Source: Rhodospirillum sp.
Lineage (GTDB): Bacteria > Pseudomonadota > Alphaproteobacteria > Rhodospirillales > Rhodospirillaceae
Direction of reading: 5' to 3'
Assembly (NCBI GenBank): GCA_021741145.1
Contig: JAIOYK010000026.1
Span: forward strand, 1-64,000
DNA length: 64,000 nucleotides
Below the pieces are notes generated by a model, which was not told the origin of the DNA, did no database searches, and worked only from the letters and a program-made list of their open reading frames with translations. Made by a program: the position numbers and the translations under genes. Below, piece by piece: positions 8,135 through 17,314 of this stretch; positions within the stretch are counted from its first letter, which is position 1; every line of letters starts with the position of its first letter.

Positions 8135-9886
8135 ATGGAACGGAACCAGTCTGGAGGGACCCCACGACAACGCTTGGGTATCCTTGTCATCAAACCATCG
8201 CGATACGACGATGACGGCTATGTCATCCAGTGGTGGCGATCCTTTCTCGTCGCCAATGGATTGACGGTGGTTGGTGGCTTGGTCCAGGACGCGGCGGAGC
8301 GCCATGCCCTGGGGCCGGACGTGGACATCGAATTCAAGATGATCGACGAATTCAGCGAGATCATCCGCCCCGCCCGACTGGCCCAGTGGCTCGGCGAATT
8401 CGACAAGGCCGCCGTGTTCCTGACCAATGTCCAGACCAGCCAGTTTCCCCGGGCCCTGGACCTGTGCCGCCAGTTCACCGACTTGGGTTTCCCCTCGATC
8501 GTTGGCGGCTTCCACGTCAGTGGTGTCCTCGCCATGGTCCCCGACTGGGAACCCGGTTTCGCCGACGTGGAGAAGTCCGGCGCCATTCTATACGCCGGTG
8601 AACTGGAATGTGGCATCGACACCCTTCTGGCCGATATCTGGGCCGAAGACGTCAAACCGCTTTACAATTACCTGAAAACGCCGACCGACCTAAGCCTCGC
8701 TCCGCCCCAGGCCATCAATCCGGCGCTCAACGCGCGCAGCCTGGAAAAGCTCTATGGCATGGAAGTCAGCCGGGGATGCCCCTTCGTTTGCAGCTTCTGT
8801 TCCATCATCAACGTCCACGGGCGGACCATGCGCAGTCGCGATCCGGCCAAGATCGAACAGTATCTTCGGGACTGCGCGGCCGCGGCCAAGACCCGGAGGG
8901 TCAGCGTCTTCATCACCGATGACAACTTCGCCCGCAATCCCCAATGGCGGGAAATCACCTCGATCATGATCCGTCTGGCGAAGGAACTGGACGTTGAATG
9001 GAACTCCTTCGTCCAGGCCGATCTACTCGCGCCCAAGATCAAGGGATTTGTCGAGGCCTGCCGCGACGCCGGGGTCAAGAGTGTTTTCCTGGGCATGGAA
9101 TCGGTGCGGGCGGACAACATCGCCGCCGCGGGCAAGGGGCAGAACAAAATCCACCAGATGCGGGATTCGGTCATGGCCTGGAAACGGGCCGGGGTGGTGA
9201 CCATGGCCGGATATATCATCGGCTTCCCCAACGATACGCCCGAGCGTCTGGCCGAGGACATCCGATATCTGCAAGACGTCATCCCCCTCGACTATGGGGA
9301 ATTCTTCCTGCTCAGCCCCCATCCGGGATCCGAGGACCATAAGCGCATGCTGGCGCAGGGTGTCCCCATGGACCGGGATCTGAACAGATACGACACCACC
9401 CATCCCGTGGTTGACCATCCGCTCATGAGCCGCGAGGAATGGCAGCGGCAATACTGGAAGGCCTGGACCTCCTATTTCAGCGCGAAACACCTCAAGACCG
9501 TGATCGCCAGAGCCCTTTACTACAATCTGCCCATGCGGGAAGTGCGCAGTACCTTTGTCTGCTCGCGGGGGGCCGCGGACTTCGAACGGGTGCACGCCCT
9601 GGATGCCGGTGCCGTGCGTATCAAGGACCGCCTGTCCCGCCGCCCGGGCTTTCCCATCGAACCCATGGTCCCCTATTTCGTCAAGCGCGTACTCCAGAAC
9701 GCGCGCATCCTCGCTGTCACCGGCGCCGTCTTGGTCTATGCCTATCTCCTGGAGCTCTGGCTGCGCCGGGAACAGCGAAAGGGCCGCCTTGAGAGCTACA
9801 TGGGGAATATCCCCCTGAGGGAGGAAGGTCCCGCTCCGATCGACACCGCCGAGGAGCCCCTCCAGACCGCCACCGCGGCGGAATAG
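8135..9886 (+). CDS. B12-binding-domain radical SAM protein, membrane-anchored
   Basis: Radical SAM enzymes with an N-terminal cobalamin-binding-like domain carry out methylations, ring closures and other radical reactions. In this 583-aa protein the B12-binding-like domain spans about residues 14-170 (GILVIKPSRYDDDGY; FPSIVGGFHVSG), the [4Fe-4S] motif is C215-x3-C219-x2-C222 (CPFVCSFC), and the radical SAM barrel follows to about 430 (VFITDDNFARN; VFLGMESV; YIIGFPNDTPE). The C-terminus has a hydrophobic helix around 538-560 and a charged tail. It resembles the HpnJ/BchE-like group in layout. The DHxxG cobalamin motif is not visible, so cobalamin use is uncertain. ATG at 8135 is preceded by AGGGGAG. 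It stands alone, and the substrate is unknown. Confidence 0.88.
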   Translation: MERNQSGGTPRQRLGILVIKPSRYDDDGYVIQWWRSFLVANGLTVVGGLVQDAAERHALGPDVDIEFKMIDEFSEIIRPARLAQWLGEFDKAAVFLTNVQTSQFPRALDLCRQFTDLGFPSIVGGFHVSGVLAMVPDWEPGFADVEKSGAILYAGELECGIDTLLADIWAEDVKPLYNYLKTPTDLSLAPPQAINPALNARSLEKLYGMEVSRGCPFVCSFCSIINVHGRTMRSRDPAKIEQYLRDCAAAAKTRRVSVFITDDNFARNPQWREITSIMIRLAKELDVEWNSFVQADLLAPKIKGFVEACRDAGVKSVFLGMESVRADNIAAAGKGQNKIHQMRDSVMAWKRAGVVTMAGYIIGFPNDTPERLAEDIRYLQDVIPLDYGEFFLLSPHPGSEDHKRMLAQGVPMDRDLNRYDTTHPVVDHPLMSREEWQRQYWKAWTSYFSAKHLKTVIARALYYNLPMREVRSTFVCSRGAADFERVHALDAGAVRIKDRLSRRPGFPIEPMVPYFVKRVLQNARILAVTGAVLVYAYLLELWLRREQRKGRLESYMGNIPLREEGPAPIDTAEEPLQTATAAE

Positions 9887-9950
9887 CCTCTCCGGACGGA
9901 GACGCCAGCGAATAGACCTTGGTGACGGGGAGACCTCGGGCGTATACCGG

Positions 9951-10931
9951 ATGGTCTCCCCCCACACCGCTTCTATCATTCGGGTCGTTCGCGCCGTGTA
10001 TACTGTCCTGTCCGTTACCCTGCCCTTCTTCGCCATCATCGGCTGCGGCTGGCTCGCCCGCCGCCTGTCCCTCGTTCCCGAAGCTTCGGTGGCGGGGATG
10101 ACCAGCTTCGTCTTCACCTTCGCCCTGCCCGCCCTGCTGTTCCGCTCCACGGCCACCCGCCCCATCGCGGAGATCGCCGATTGGCCCTTCATGGGGCTAT
10201 ATGTGCTGGGAATGCTGGTGACCGTGGGCCTGGGCATGGCGGTTGGGCGGTTGTTTTTCAAGGCGGATCTCCAGGGCCTGGGAATCCACGCCCTGGCCGC
10301 GGCCATGGGCAATCTGGGCTTCATGGGGCTCCCCCTGATCTCCGGCCTGCTGGGGGAGGCGTCCCTGACTCCCATGGTCCTGATGCTGACTTTGGATGTC
10401 ACGGTGTTGGTCCCCCTGATCCTGGCGTTCTTGGAACTGGGGCGGTCCGATCAGGCCGGCGCCAGTCTGGTCCGGCGGATCTGGAGGGCGGCGCGAAGTT
10501 CCATCCTGAACCCCATCGTCATCGCCATTTTTTTGGGAATCGGCGCCTCCCTGCTGTCCCTGGCCCTGCCCTTGGGGATTGACAACTTCCTGTCGCTTCT
10601 GGGGGCCGCGGCCGGTCCCACGGCGCTCTTCGCCCTTGGAGCCTCCCTGTATGGCCGCCCCTTGGCCGATGGCCTGGGCGAGGCTGGAACCATGGCCGCG
10701 ATGAAGCTTTTGGCCTATCCCCTGGTCATGGCCACGGTCATGATGTCCCTGTATGATGGGGATCCCCTTTGGACCCGGTCGGCCATCCTGGTCGCCGCCC
10801 TGCCCTGCGCGGGTAATCTTTATGTCTTCGCCAGCCGCTATGGGGCCCGGGTGGCCCGGGCCTCCACCGCGGTCCTGCTATCCACCAGCTTCGCCGTGGT
10901 CAGTTTCACCCTGCTCGTCTGGGTTTGGTAG
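9951..10931 (+). CDS. AEC-family (auxin efflux carrier-like) transporter
   Basis: AEC proteins are ten-helix secondary carriers, in bacteria usually for organic acids such as malate or malonate. The 326-aa product has the opening helix VLSVTLPFFAIIGCGWLARR, the FVFTFALPALLF block, a second-half repeat starting SILNPIVIAIFLGIGASLL, and a final TSFAVVSFTLLVWVW helix. Length is normal for the family. The ATG at 9951 lies inside a 9-bp inverted repeat (GGGGAGACC 9927-9935, GGTCTCCCC 9953-9961), so a GTG at 9996, giving VYTVLSVTLP, could be the true start. The substrate cannot be inferred from neighbours. Confidence 0.88.
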   Translation: MVSPHTASIIRVVRAVYTVLSVTLPFFAIIGCGWLARRLSLVPEASVAGMTSFVFTFALPALLFRSTATRPIAEIADWPFMGLYVLGMLVTVGLGMAVGRLFFKADLQGLGIHALAAAMGNLGFMGLPLISGLLGEASLTPMVLMLTLDVTVLVPLILAFLELGRSDQAGASLVRRIWRAARSSILNPIVIAIFLGIGASLLSLALPLGIDNFLSLLGAAAGPTALFALGASLYGRPLADGLGEAGTMAAMKLLAYPLVMATVMMSLYDGDPLWTRSAILVAALPCAGNLYVFASRYGARVARASTAVLLSTSFAVVSFTLLVWVW

Positions 10932-10960
10932 ACGCCTCCCTCCAAACGCGAAAAGGGGAC

Positions 10961-11302
10961 CGGCTCCCCCGAACCGATCCCCCCTCGCGCGACCAGACCG
11001 GTAAAACCGGGACCTGGCGCGTAAACCTTTGCCTTTGGGTGGAAGGGAGCGGCTCCCCCGAACCGCCTCCCCTCCGCCACGCCCGAAGGCGTGGGAACTC
11101 ATGTTTGGATGTAACGGGCCCGGCGAACTGGGTCCGGCGAACTGGGTCCGGCGAACTGGGCCCGGCGAACTGGGCCCGGCGAACTGGGGAGGTCGGCTCC
11201 CCCGAACCGAGCCCCCCCGTCACCCCCACCCGAAGGTGGGATCTCGCGCGCGCCTCGAAAGACGCGCCTTGTTTAGATGAGGGAACCGGATCCCCCGAAC
11301 CG
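10961..11302. repeat. Four related hairpin repeats between AEC gene and fixX
   Basis: The core CGGCTCCCCCGAACCG recurs at 10961-10976, 11050-11065 and 11194-11209, and with one change at 11287-11302. Flanking bases make each a stem with a CTCCCCCGA-type loop; the last is perfect (GGGAACCGG 11281-11289 with CCGGTTCCC 11300-11308) and lies about 100 bases past the fixX stop. It may act as the fixABCX terminator although no T-run follows. The 475-base spacer 10932-11406 holds no gene. Confidence 0.75.
11120..11189. repeat. Five tandem copies of a 14-bp unit
   Basis: CCGGCGAACTGGGT is repeated five times in register (11120-11189), with only the last base varying (T, T, C, C, G). It lies between the second and third hairpin repeats of the same spacer. 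Fourteen is not a multiple of three and no frame is conserved, so it is non-coding. Confidence 0.9.
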
Positions 11303-11406
11303 GTTCCCTCCCATCGGGAAGGGTCAAGCCTGCCAGACCCTGCCCAACGTTCCCCTTTTCGGTGCTCCCAACCCTTCGGCGGACATCTCCGCGAGGGTGG
11401 CGGCGA

Positions 11407-11691
11407 TCAGCCAAACTTGAACAGGACGCCGTATCCACCGCGGGGATAGGTCCATTCGACCTCGCCGGTCTCCTGGCAGACGATGCGGCAGGTGCCACAT
11501 TCCATGCAGCCGTCGGCGACGATTTCGACCTTGCCCTCCTCGGTGTCCTGGTAGCATCCCGCCGGGCAGATATTGACCATCGCCTTCAACTGCTCGGAGG
11601 GGACCTTTTCCGCATTCACCCGAATGTGGGGAGCCCCTTCGTCCACCCGATACCGGTTCTGGAACAGCTTCTCTTCGATCTTCTCGCTCAT
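11407..11691 (-). CDS. fixX: FixX ferredoxin-like protein of the FixABCX complex
   Basis: FixX is the iron-sulfur subunit of the FixABCX electron-bifurcating complex, which supplies low-potential electrons to nitrogenase. The 94-aa product begins [13 protein letters not shown], as FixX proteins do, and carries cysteines at C42, C46 and in the cluster C62-x2-C65-x2-C68-x3-C72 ([11 protein letters not shown]). It ends [15 protein letters not shown], the family C-terminus. I start at 11691, where ATG overlaps the fixC stop (ATGA) with GAGGG seven bases upstream; an ATG six bases earlier (11697) is the alternative. It is last in the fixABCX operon. Confidence 0.96.
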   Translation of the reverse strand: MSEKIEEKLFQNRYRVDEGAPHIRVNAEKVPSEQLKAMVNICPAGCYQDTEEGKVEIVADGCMECGTCRIVCQETGEVEWTYPRGGYGVLFKFG

Positions 11692-12989
11692 CGCCATGCC
11701 CTCGCTACCTTGACGGCGTCGCCCACGAGCCCGAGCACACCCCGGGCCTTACGGAAGCTCCGCACGATATCTTTTTCCTTGGTCAGCTTGTCGACACCAT
11801 CGACCCGGAAGAAACTCTCCGCGGCCTTGGCCATCAAACGCGGGTAGGTCGTGACGAATTGCTTGTTCCGCCACAGTGTCTCGGGAAGGTCCTTGTACTT
11901 TTTCAGGTCCTTCAGGACGAAGCTCTCCTCCAGCTTTTGGCGATAGAGCTTCAGGTTGGCCGCGGTCATGGGTTTGCCCTCGGCCTTCAGGGTAATGATG
12001 GTCTCCGCGGCCAGACGACCGGAGGTCAGTGCCAGGTTGGAGCCTTCCCGATGGGCCGCGTTCACGAAATGGGCCGCGTCCCCCGCGATCAGCCAGCCGT
12101 CCCCATAGACCTTGGGAATTGCCTTGTAGCCGCCTTCCGGGATCAGGTGAGCGGCGTATTCCTTGACCTCGGAACCCTTAATCAAGGGGGCGATGGAGGG
12201 GTGGGACTTGAGGGTGTCCAGCAACTGGGCCGGAGAAATCCTTTTCTCGACGAAGTCGGACACGATACAGCCGATGCCCAGGGCGATGCTTTCCCCATTG
12301 GTATAGAGGAAGCCCGTGCCCAGCATACCAGAGGTCACGGTACCCAGGACCTCGATCACCACGCCTTCATCGTCCCGGATATTGAAACGTTCATTGATCA
12401 CCTCCCGGGGCAGGAAGTGCATTTCCTTCACCGCCAGGGCGGCGTGTTCCGGGTTGATCTCCTCCCGCAGACCAGAGCGCTGCCCCACCAGGGCGTTCAC
12501 GCCGTCGGCCATCAGAACCACATCGGCGAAGACCTCGCCCTTGTCCCGGTCCACCCGCGCACCGATCACCTTGCCGGTGTCGTCGCGGATCAGGTCCAGC
12601 ACCGTGGTCTCGCAGACGACCATGGCGCCCGCGTCCCGGGCCCGCCGGTTGAACCACTTATCGAACTGGGCCCGGATGATGGTGTAGCGGTTGGGCTTTT
12701 CCTCGTTGAAGTTCTCCGAACGGAAGTGGCTTCCCACATAGGACCGTTCGTCGAGCATCCACATGCGCTGTTCGATCACATGGCGCTCGAGCGGCGCTTC
12801 CTCGCGGAAGTCGGGGATGATCCGTTCCACGGCGTCGGCGTAGAGGATGGCGCCCTGGACGTTCTTGGAGCCGGGATATTCGCCCCGCTCGATCTGCAGA
12901 ACATTCAGTCCCGCCTTGGCCAGCGTGTAAGAGGCGGCGTTGCCCGCCATGCCCGCGCCGACGATGATCACATCGAAATGTTCAGCCAT
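11688..12989 (-). CDS. fixC: FixC flavoprotein (electron-transfer oxidoreductase)
   Basis: FixC is the ETF-quinone-oxidoreductase-like FAD subunit of FixABCX, passing electrons to quinone or onward. The 433-aa protein starts with the FAD dinucleotide-binding motif [21 protein letters not shown] region (residues 8-26), has the [11 protein letters not shown] segment, and later [23 protein letters not shown], the second FAD motif typical of the FixC/ETF-QO family. Length is as expected (about 430-435). The stop overlaps fixX; fixB ends 18 bases upstream. Membrane association is by partner or amphipathic contacts; no transmembrane helix is seen. Confidence 0.97.
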   Translation of the reverse strand: MAEHFDVIIVGAGMAGNAASYTLAKAGLNVLQIERGEYPGSKNVQGAILYADAVERIIPDFREEAPLERHVIEQRMWMLDERSYVGSHFRSENFNEEKPNRYTIIRAQFDKWFNRRARDAGAMVVCETTVLDLIRDDTGKVIGARVDRDKGEVFADVVLMADGVNALVGQRSGLREEINPEHAALAVKEMHFLPREVINERFNIRDDEGVVIEVLGTVTSGMLGTGFLYTNGESIALGIGCIVSDFVEKRISPAQLLDTLKSHPSIAPLIKGSEVKEYAAHLIPEGGYKAIPKVYGDGWLIAGDAAHFVNAAHREGSNLALTSGRLAAETIITLKAEGKPMTAANLKLYRQKLEESFVLKDLKKYKDLPETLWRNKQFVTTYPRLMAKAAESFFRVDGVDKLTKEKDIVRSFRKARGVLGLVGDAVKVARAWR

Positions 12990-13007
12990 TGTCGTTGCCT
13001 CTCCCTG

Positions 13008-14102
13008 TTAGCTGGCCATGCGCCGGGCGGCCAGACGTTCGGCGAAGGCCTTGGTCAGCGCGGGCAGGATTTTGGTGGCGTCGCCCACGATGCCATGGTG
13101 GGCGAATTCGAGGATCGGCGCGTTGGGGTCGGTGTTGATGGCGAGGATCCGATCGGCGCCCTCCACGCCCACCCGGTGCTGAATGGCCCCGGAGATGCCC
13201 GCGGCGATGTACAGCTTGGGACGGATGGTCTTGCCGGTCTGACCGATCTGGCGATCGGAAGTGATCCAACCCTTCTGAACCAGCGGGCGGGATCCGCCAT
13301 ATTCGGCGCCCAGCACCTCCGCCAATTCCTTGACCAGTCGGAAGTTCGCGGGGCTGCCCAGGCCCAGGCCACCGGCGACGACGATGTCGGCATAGGCCAG
13401 ATGGGCGTCCTCGGAGGCGGCATCGGGAATGAACTCCAACACCTTGGTGATGATGTCCGTCTCTTCCAGAGCCAGCTTGAACGGCACCACCTTGCCGGTC
13501 CGGCCGGGAACCCGCTCGGGCATGGCCATCACCCGGGGGCGCACCGTCGCCATCTGGGGCCGGAAGTTCAGGGTGTAGATGGTGCACAGCAAGGTGCCGC
13601 CGAAGGTCGGGCGGGTGGCCGCCAAGGACCGGTCGTCGTCGATGGCCAGCTCGGTGGAATCCGCGGTCAGACCCGTTCTCAGGGTGGTGGCCACGGAGCC
13701 AGCCAAATCGCGTCCCAGATTGGTGGCGCCCAGCAGCAGGACTTCCGGCTGATGGCTGTTCACCAAATCAGTCATGGCCTTGGTGAAGGACTCATTGCGG
13801 TAGTCGGACAGCAGCGGATCGGTCACGCTGTATACAACGTCCGCGCCGTACTCAAAGGAGTCCCGGGTGGCCAGCGCGACACCCCCGTCCGGGGCGCCCA
13901 TGACCACGGCGCAGAGGTCGACCTCCAGCTTATCGGCCAGCTTGCGGCCCTCGCCCAGGAGTTCCCAGGACACGGGATGCACTTGGCCGCGCTCCAGCTC
14001 GACGAAGACCCAAACGTGTTTGTAGCTCTTGAAATGCTCGGGCAGTTCCTTCTTGGCGCTGGCCCGGCTCGCCTGGGGGGCGGGTTTCTTGGCGTCCGTC
14101 AT
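13008..14102 (-). CDS. fixB: FixB, electron-transfer flavoprotein alpha-like subunit
   Basis: FixB pairs with FixA to form the flavin-bifurcating ETF that oxidises NADH and drives FixC and the ferredoxin/flavodoxin branch. The product (364 aa) has a Lys/Ala-rich N-terminal extension, the ETF-alpha nucleotide-fold domain ([32 protein letters not shown]), and the C-terminal FAD domain with [11 protein letters not shown]-like [29 protein letters not shown] and INTDPNAPI. The ATG at 14102 is preferred over an in-frame GTG at 14111, which abuts a purine run and would leave no ribosome-binding spacing. It lies 17 bases after fixA. Confidence 0.96.
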   Translation of the reverse strand: MTDAKKPAPQASRASAKKELPEHFKSYKHVWVFVELERGQVHPVSWELLGEGRKLADKLEVDLCAVVMGAPDGGVALATRDSFEYGADVVYSVTDPLLSDYRNESFTKAMTDLVNSHQPEVLLLGATNLGRDLAGSVATTLRTGLTADSTELAIDDDRSLAATRPTFGGTLLCTIYTLNFRPQMATVRPRVMAMPERVPGRTGKVVPFKLALEETDIITKVLEFIPDAASEDAHLAYADIVVAGGLGLGSPANFRLVKELAEVLGAEYGGSRPLVQKGWITSDRQIGQTGKTIRPKLYIAAGISGAIQHRVGVEGADRILAINTDPNAPILEFAHHGIVGDATKILPALTKAFAERLAARRMAS

Positions 14103-14119
14103 CTCTCGCACCCTCTCTC

Positions 14120-14971
14120 TTAGGAGGCCAGGACCAGCTCGGGGATTTCGGCCTCGAGCTTGGGATTGGCGGTGAACAGGGCGTCGATGGCGGCTCGCGC
14201 GATCTCGGCGTCGGATTTGCCCTCGGTTTCCACCAGGACGGCTTTCTCATTGCGGGGCTTCGGGGCGAAGACCTTCTTCACCACCGTCGGCGAGCCGCGC
14301 AGGCCGCATTGGGTGATGTCTTCCACTCCAGCCTGTTCGGCGTTCCAGGTGGTGACCTCGGCCCGGGCGGCCCGGAACATGTCGGGCAAGGAGCCGCGAC
14401 GCAGGACATTGGAGCCCTCCAGCATGGTAATCAGGCAGGGCAATCCGGTGGTCAGCACCTGGGTGCCGCCCTCGGCCCGGCGCTCCACGACAATGGAGCG
14501 GGACCCCAAATCCAGGGAGCGAATGGCCGAGACATAGGTCAGTTGGTTCAGCCCCATGCGCTTGGCGATGCCGGGACCGACCTGGGCCGTATCGCCGTCG
14601 ATGGTCTGCTTCCCGGCGAAGACGATGTCCACGGGCTCCTCGGCGTCGATCTTCTTGATCGCCGTGGACAGCGCGAAGGAGGTGGCCAGGGTATCGGACC
14701 CGGCGAAAAAGCGGTCGGTCAGCAGGACCGCGGCGTCGGCGCCACAGGCCAGGGCCTTCCGGAGACTCTCGTCGGCCATGGGCGGCCCCATGGTCAGGAC
14801 CGTCACCTTGCCGCCGAACTGGTCCCGAAGGCGCAAGGCCTCCTCCAGCACGACGAGGTCATAGGGGTTGATGATCGTCGGCACGCCCTGGCGCATGATG
14901 GTGTTGGTCACCGGATGCACCCGGATCTGCGCGCTGTCTGGAACCTGTTTTATGCAAACAACGATATGCAT
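14120..14971 (-). CDS. fixA: FixA, electron-transfer flavoprotein beta-like subunit
   Basis: FixA carries the bifurcating flavin site in the FixABCX complex used by many diazotrophs to reduce ferredoxin or flavodoxin at the expense of NADH. The 283-aa protein opens [20 protein letters not shown] as in FixA, has [17 protein letters not shown] and [17 protein letters not shown], the ETF-beta nucleotide-binding motifs. A GGAGGAGAC element precedes the ATG at 14971. A consensus-type sigma-54 promoter (15131-15145) and a NifA site (15208-15223) lie upstream, so it is the first gene of the operon fixABCX and should be expressed under nitrogen-fixing conditions. Confidence 0.97.
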   Translation of the reverse strand: MHIVVCIKQVPDSAQIRVHPVTNTIMRQGVPTIINPYDLVVLEEALRLRDQFGGKVTVLTMGPPMADESLRKALACGADAAVLLTDRFFAGSDTLATSFALSTAIKKIDAEEPVDIVFAGKQTIDGDTAQVGPGIAKRMGLNQLTYVSAIRSLDLGSRSIVVERRAEGGTQVLTTGLPCLITMLEGSNVLRRGSLPDMFRAARAEVTTWNAEQAGVEDITQCGLRGSPTVVKKVFAPKPRNEKAVLVETEGKSDAEIARAAIDALFTANPKLEAEIPELVLAS

Positions 14972-15130
14972 ATACCGTCTCCTCCATCGCGGGGGCCCTG
15001 GAGGCCCGACTGTTTCCGGTGCGGGGTGCGCCCCGCTGAAGTCCTGGTCGTTTCAGCTTGTCTCGTCTTTCGCGAACGGTCGGTTTTCCGACGGGGTCCG
15101 GGGTCGTCTTCGTGACCCATTCCCAACAAA

Positions 15131-15145
15131 GCAAAAGCCATGCCA
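15131..15145 (-). promoter_or_regulatory. Sigma-54 (-24/-12) promoter of fixABCX
   Basis: Read on the minus strand the sequence is TGGCATGGCTTTTGC, with GG and GC separated by exactly ten bases as required for RpoN. It lies about 160 bases upstream of the fixA ATG and about 63 bases from the NifA site. Confidence 0.85.
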
Positions 15146-15207
15146 AAATTACCGCCTTGAAAAATCGAGGATTTCCCTAGGGAAGAGACCGACATTTCCT
15201 TTGTTTG

Positions 15208-15223
15208 TGTCTTCTAACCGACA
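15208..15223. promoter_or_regulatory. NifA upstream activator site for fixA
   Basis: TGTCTTCTAACCGACA matches TGT-N10-ACA exactly. It is 63 bases beyond the -24 element of the fixA promoter. A degenerate relative, GGTCGGTTTTCCGACG, lies on the downstream side at about 15078-15093. Confidence 0.8.
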
Positions 15224-15255
15224 AAGAAACCCGACATCCCCCTGTCGGACATCCC

Positions 15256-15603
15256 TCAGGCTTCGGCCGAAGCGCCGACGGATGCGCCTCCCAAAGGCTC
15301 AATGGCTTCCAGACCGACAAAGGCCTTGCCTTGCTCTTCCTTGAAGACCTTGAACAGCTTTTCGGTGCGGGCGTCGGTTGTGGTGAAATCCATGTGGGCG
15401 CGCGCCAGGCAAGCCCGGTGCGCGGAGCGCAGGGCATCGTCGTTGGTCTCGTCCACCTCGGTCTGGTCCAGGTAGGTCTGGTACTTCTTGAGAATGTGAA
15501 GACGGTTCACATCGACCAAATGTTCGTCGTAGTCGATATCCAGGAATTCGAAGAACTCCTCGGCGTCGGACAGGGACGTCAACTCGCGCATGAATCGGCT
15601 CAT
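15256..15603 (-). CDS. nifW: NifW nitrogenase-stabilizing/protective protein
   Basis: NifW interacts with the MoFe protein and is linked to its maturation or protection from oxygen. The 115-aa product matches the family throughout: LTSLSDAEEFFEFLDIDYDEHLVDVNRLHILKKY-like N-terminal half (read at residues 8-42), then YLDQTEVD and the C-terminal EKLFKVFKEEQGKAFVGLEAI block. It ends in a short Ala/Ser tail. Start at 15603, with an AGAGGAT element upstream. It lies 41 bases after nifV and is likely the last gene of the iscA-like/Nfu/nifV/nifW unit, since the fixA promoter lies beyond it. Confidence 0.96.
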   Translation of the reverse strand: MSRFMRELTSLSDAEEFFEFLDIDYDEHLVDVNRLHILKKYQTYLDQTEVDETNDDALRSAHRACLARAHMDFTTTDARTEKLFKVFKEEQGKAFVGLEAIEPLGGASVGASAEA

Positions 15604-15644
15604 CGGGGGATATCCTCTCTTATCGGGTCGGATCGGGGGCGGGA

Positions 15645-16826
15645 TCAGCTCGCGGCCCGGTGATGGGGACGGCTGAAATCCATGGTCTCCACGGCCTCGG
15701 CCACGGACAGGGTTTCCACGTAAAAGCGCTTCAGGTCGCCCTCCGAGGGGATCGCCTTGGTCTCCCCCGCGTGGCGGCGCACCCGGGCGAGCATGGCCCG
15801 GGCCTGGGCCTCGCCCGGCGACAGGCCGAGCGCGTTGCAGGCATGCAGAACCCCGGCGACACCGGAATGCTTGCCCAGGACCAATTGGTGGCAGCGCCCC
15901 AGGTCGGCGGGGGACAAGGCCTCGTAATTCTTGGGATCGCGAAGCAAGCCGCTCACATGGATCCCGGATTCATGGGTGAAGATCCCCGCGCCCACGATCG
16001 GCTTATTGACCGGCACCGGACGGCCCGAGGCCTCGGCGACCAAACGGGACACCATGGTCAGCGCCTTGGGGTCGACACCCGTATGGCGGTCGTAGATGTT
16101 GCGGCAGGCCATTACCACTTCCTCCAGCGGCGCGTTCCCGGCGCGCTCGCCGAGACCGTTGACCGTGGTGGAGACATGGGTGGCCCCGCCCAGGACCGCG
16201 CCCAGGGAATTGGCTGTCGCCAAACCCAGATCATCATGGGCGTGAATTTCCAGCTCCAGTCCGGTGGCGGCGCGCATGCGCTTGAAAAGGGCCTGGGTGG
16301 TGAAGGGATCCATGATGCCCAGGGTATCGGCGAAGCGGAAACGCCGGGCACCGGCCTTCTCCGCCTGCTCCAGGACCCGCAGCAGGAACTCCGGATCGGC
16401 GCGGCTGGCATCCTCGCCACCCAGGGCCACCTCCAACCCCTTTTCCAAGGCGGTCTTGACCATGGTTTCGATATGGGCGAGCACCCAGTCCCGATCCCGG
16501 CCAATCTTCCGTTCGATCTGTTGGTCCGACACGGGAATGGACAGGTTGATCATGTCCACGCCGCAGCGGGTGGCCGCTTCGATATCATCCAGGTGCATGC
16601 GGCACCAGGCGATGGCCCGGGTTGTGTCGAGCAGGTCGGCGACGGCGCGAATGCCCTCCTGTTCCTCGGGTCCCATGGCGGGGATCCCCACTTCCACCTC
16701 GGGCACCCCGGCATGTTCCAGGGCTCCGGCGATGGCGAGCTTTTCCGCCAGCGTGAAAGTGACGCCAGCGGTCTGCTCGCCGTCACGCAAGGTGGTATCG
16801 TTAACGACCACGGACGCGAAGGTCAT
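15645..16826 (-). CDS. nifV: Homocitrate synthase NifV
   Basis: NifV condenses acetyl-CoA and 2-oxoglutarate to homocitrate, the organic ligand of the iron-molybdenum cofactor. The 393-aa protein shows the DRE-TIM metallolyase signature [14 protein letters not shown] (residues 9-22), [19 protein letters not shown] with the metal-binding Hx[16 protein letters not shown] and [15 protein letters not shown], all as in NifV. Length is normal. The ATG at 16826 has AAGGAGAAG upstream. The gene lies between Nfu and nifW in one transcription unit. The 101-base gap in front contains an imperfect CGCGTCACG/CGCGTGAG stem. Confidence 0.97.
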   Translation of the reverse strand: MTFASVVVNDTTLRDGEQTAGVTFTLAEKLAIAGALEHAGVPEVEVGIPAMGPEEQEGIRAVADLLDTTRAIAWCRMHLDDIEAATRCGVDMINLSIPVSDQQIERKIGRDRDWVLAHIETMVKTALEKGLEVALGGEDASRADPEFLLRVLEQAEKAGARRFRFADTLGIMDPFTTQALFKRMRAATGLELEIHAHDDLGLATANSLGAVLGGATHVSTTVNGLGERAGNAPLEEVVMACRNIYDRHTGVDPKALTMVSRLVAEASGRPVPVNKPIVGAGIFTHESGIHVSGLLRDPKNYEALSPADLGRCHQLVLGKHSGVAGVLHACNALGLSPGEAQARAMLARVRRHAGETKAIPSEGDLKRFYVETLSVAEAVETMDFSRPHHRAAS

Positions 16827-16927
16827 GACCGCTTCTCCTTGACCAGGTCCGCGTCACGCCTTGGGGGAGGGACGCGTGAGAGAACAGGCGATGCCAACCC
16901 AAAAAGGGTCGACGCTGCCGAGGGGGA

Positions 16928-17254
16928 TCAGGCGGGAACCGCGTAGGCCCCAACTGGAGCGGTCCCAACTGGCGAGGCCCCGACTTGCTTGGCCTTAGCC
17001 GCCAACTGGTGGTCGGCGGCATGCGCCGGGATGATCCGGACGGGCTTGCCAACGGCTTCCATGATCTTCTGCTGGACGCCCATCAGGGTCACGCTGGCCA
17101 ACTGGCAGCCGACGCAGGCGCCGGTCATATCCACGAAGATCTTGTTCTCCTCGATCCGAACGACGCTGATATCACCGTTGTCTTTCCGCAAACGCGGGCG
17201 GATGGTGGTTTCGATGATCTCGAGGACCTTGGCTTCGAAGGCTTCCTGGGACAT
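16928..17254 (-). CDS. NifU C-terminal-domain (Nfu-type) Fe-S scaffold
   Basis: Nfu-type proteins carry or build [4Fe-4S] clusters and pass them to apo-proteins, here probably nitrogenase components. The 108-aa protein corresponds to the C-terminal domain of NifU only: VLEIIETTIRPRLRKDNGDIS, then the cluster-binding C47-x2-C50 in GACVGCQLASVTL. It ends in an Ala/Val-rich tail (residues 90-108) that is not part of the domain. The N-terminal IscU-like and ferredoxin domains of full NifU are absent, and no nifS is nearby. It lies between the iscA-like gene and nifV in the same orientation. Confidence 0.92.
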   Translation of the reverse strand: MSQEAFEAKVLEIIETTIRPRLRKDNGDISVVRIEENKIFVDMTGACVGCQLASVTLMGVQQKIMEAVGKPVRIIPAHAADHQLAAKAKQVGASPVGTAPVGAYAVPA

Positions 17255-17314
17255 GGCGAGGGCTTCCTTTTCTCGTCTTCGAATGGGGTTCGCGGGGAAA
17301 AAAGCGCCGTCGCC

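Noticed and set aside
11859-14123. 754-codon plus-strand open frame over fixC and fixB
   Set aside because: It is an antisense shadow of high-GC genes; the His/Gln/Gly-rich translation has no family features.
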